From Opitutia bacterium (GTDB lineage Bacteria > Verrucomicrobiota > Verrucomicrobiia > Opitutales > UBA953): a DNA stretch of 64,000 nt. The translations under genes and the position numbers were made by a program. The notes under the pieces were generated by a model. The model had not been told where the DNA came from and searched no databases. It was given only the letters and a program-made list of their open reading frames with translations. The stretch lies in contig SFEJ01000005.1 of NCBI GenBank assembly GCA_004558035.1, positions 22,495 to 86,494 of the forward strand, in the 5' to 3' direction. Below, in pieces: positions 63,601 to 64,000 of the stretch (its first letter is position 1; every line of letters starts with the position of its first letter).

Positions 63601-63662
63601 CCCGCCTCGCTCAGCAGAAACGCCTCGATATCGCTCTCAAACCGCTTTTCAGTAGTGTCCAT
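60609..63662 (-). CDS. hsdR: Type I restriction enzyme, subunit R (HsdR)
   Basis: 1017 residues, usual for HsdR. The N-terminal nuclease domain has the PD-(D/E)xK core ([23 protein letters not shown], with the ELK). Superfamily 2 motor: Walker A [13 protein letters not shown], DEAH box [13 protein letters not shown], motif III [12 protein letters not shown], motif V/[24 protein letters not shown] and [14 protein letters not shown]. A helical C-terminus binds the methylase. It cleaves unmodified DNA after translocation. The partner gene upstream is partial; HsdM/HsdS are not seen in the window. Confidence 0.96.
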   Translation of the reverse strand: [1017 protein letters not shown]

Positions 63663-63668
63663 GAAAGA

Positions 63669-64000
63669 TTATGATTTGAATGTTTTTGCGATTTCTGCAA
63701 GTTGCACTAGCACATCCATTTTTTTCCCTAAAACTAGTTCTTGTTGCTTTTCTCCAAGATTAATCTCTTTGTAGAGGTTGAGAACTGTTGTATGAATGAG
63801 CTCCCGACGGTAATTATCTCGCTCGCCAACATACTTTTCCCATGCAACATTATCCAGTTGCCCGTTTTTCTTGAAGTTGTCCGGGGTTAAACCATATTTT
63901 TGCTCAACCAGCAGATTCGCAAATGATTTGATTGTTGCGGAAACAGCAGACTTGAATTCATAGGCTTCTTGTGTGTTGCGTTCCCGCGCGTATTGTTTGA
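63669..64000 (-). CDS. C-terminal part of an unknown protein in the restriction locus (5' end outside window)
   Basis: 109 residues visible, no start in the window. The stop lies six bases upstream of hsdR, so the two are co-transcribed. The visible part is helical and charged (FKSAVSATIKSFANLLVEQ, then VLNLYKEINLGEKQQELVLG and MDVLVQLAEIAKTF). It has no HsdS or HsdM signature seen here, though it could be the end of a larger protein. The DNA is strikingly AT-rich compared with the rest of the window, a sign of foreign origin. It still holds one perfect motif copy near 63979. Confidence 0.55.
   Translation of the reverse strand, partial: KQYARERNTQEAYEFKSAVSATIKSFANLLVEQKYGLTPDNFKKNGQLDNVAWEKYVGERDNYRRELIHTTVLNLYKEINLGEKQQELVLGKKMDVLVQLAEIAKTFKS

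Noticed and set aside
60489-63674. A 1061-codon ORF antisense to hsdR
   Set aside because: hsdR motifs are all present in the other strand; the antisense product has none.

Overview
This is a gene-dense, GC-rich chromosomal segment (roughly 63-65% G+C, about 57 protein genes, three tRNA genes, no rRNA, no insertion sequence, no CRISPR array). The gene set points to a Gram-negative bacterium of the Verrucomicrobiota, most likely an Opitutia/Opitutales-type lineage. Reasons: a PEP-CTERM exported protein, a long GreA-type protein with an N-terminal extension, an OleC-like synthetase, many lipoproteins, an RND efflux pump and an AsmA-like protein. This placement is inference from gene families; no marker-gene phylogeny was possible. 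No gap between genes exceeds 300 bases.

Layout. 1-618: end of a DUF262/HNH nuclease, cut by the window edge. 761-6472: dnaK (with a perfect sigma-54-type promoter match), three small genes (two lipoproteins and a DUF4186 protein) and the long GreA-type factor. 6728-14347: a long minus-strand run with phoU, pstB, pstA, prmA, purN, an unknown membrane protein and nuoD, nuoC, nuoB. 14495-21456: a complete tetR - membrane fusion protein - RND pump - outer membrane factor operon with a palindromic operator over its promoter. 21585-23362: a lipoprotein and hisG. 23507-27293: a thiazole-synthesis operon thiS-thiG-thiH-thiF that continues into DsrE-like and TusA-like sulfur carriers. 27317-33958: a Spy-like protein, RNase Y, tRNA-Arg(CCT), a ribbon-helix-helix protein, hisD, cysS and a DUF374 acyltransferase. 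34051-38075: rpmF-plsX, tRNA-Pro(GGG), an FmdB-like protein and a SulP transporter. 38277-39980: tRNA-Val(TAC) directly followed by ilvN and ilvC. 40079-48915: a DUF481 outer membrane protein, a biotin-type carboxyltransferase, yidC, a BI-1-like membrane protein, a small lipoprotein, the OleC-like ligase and DAHP synthase. 49019-56776: a Cys-rich secreted protein, a prepilin peptidase - ExbB - ExbD - lipoprotein - AsmA-like cluster, and hemB. 57043-64000: a PEP-CTERM protein whose promoter holds a G10 tract, an AmgK-like kinase, a GltS symporter and a type I restriction subunit HsdR, followed by an AT-rich gene that runs off the window.

The most striking property is not a gene. The word GCGGGAACG (core GGGAACG; reverse complement CGTTCCC) recurs at very high density on both strands, in all six codon registers and between genes. 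By eye there are about 30 copies of the core in the first 10 kb, against roughly two expected from base composition. Inverted pairs of it form most of the intrinsic terminators. This is how DNA uptake sequences behave in Neisseria and Pasteurellaceae, and a type IV prepilin peptidase is encoded in the window. It is the best candidate here for an undescribed system: an uptake-sequence-like or HIP1-like highly iterated motif.
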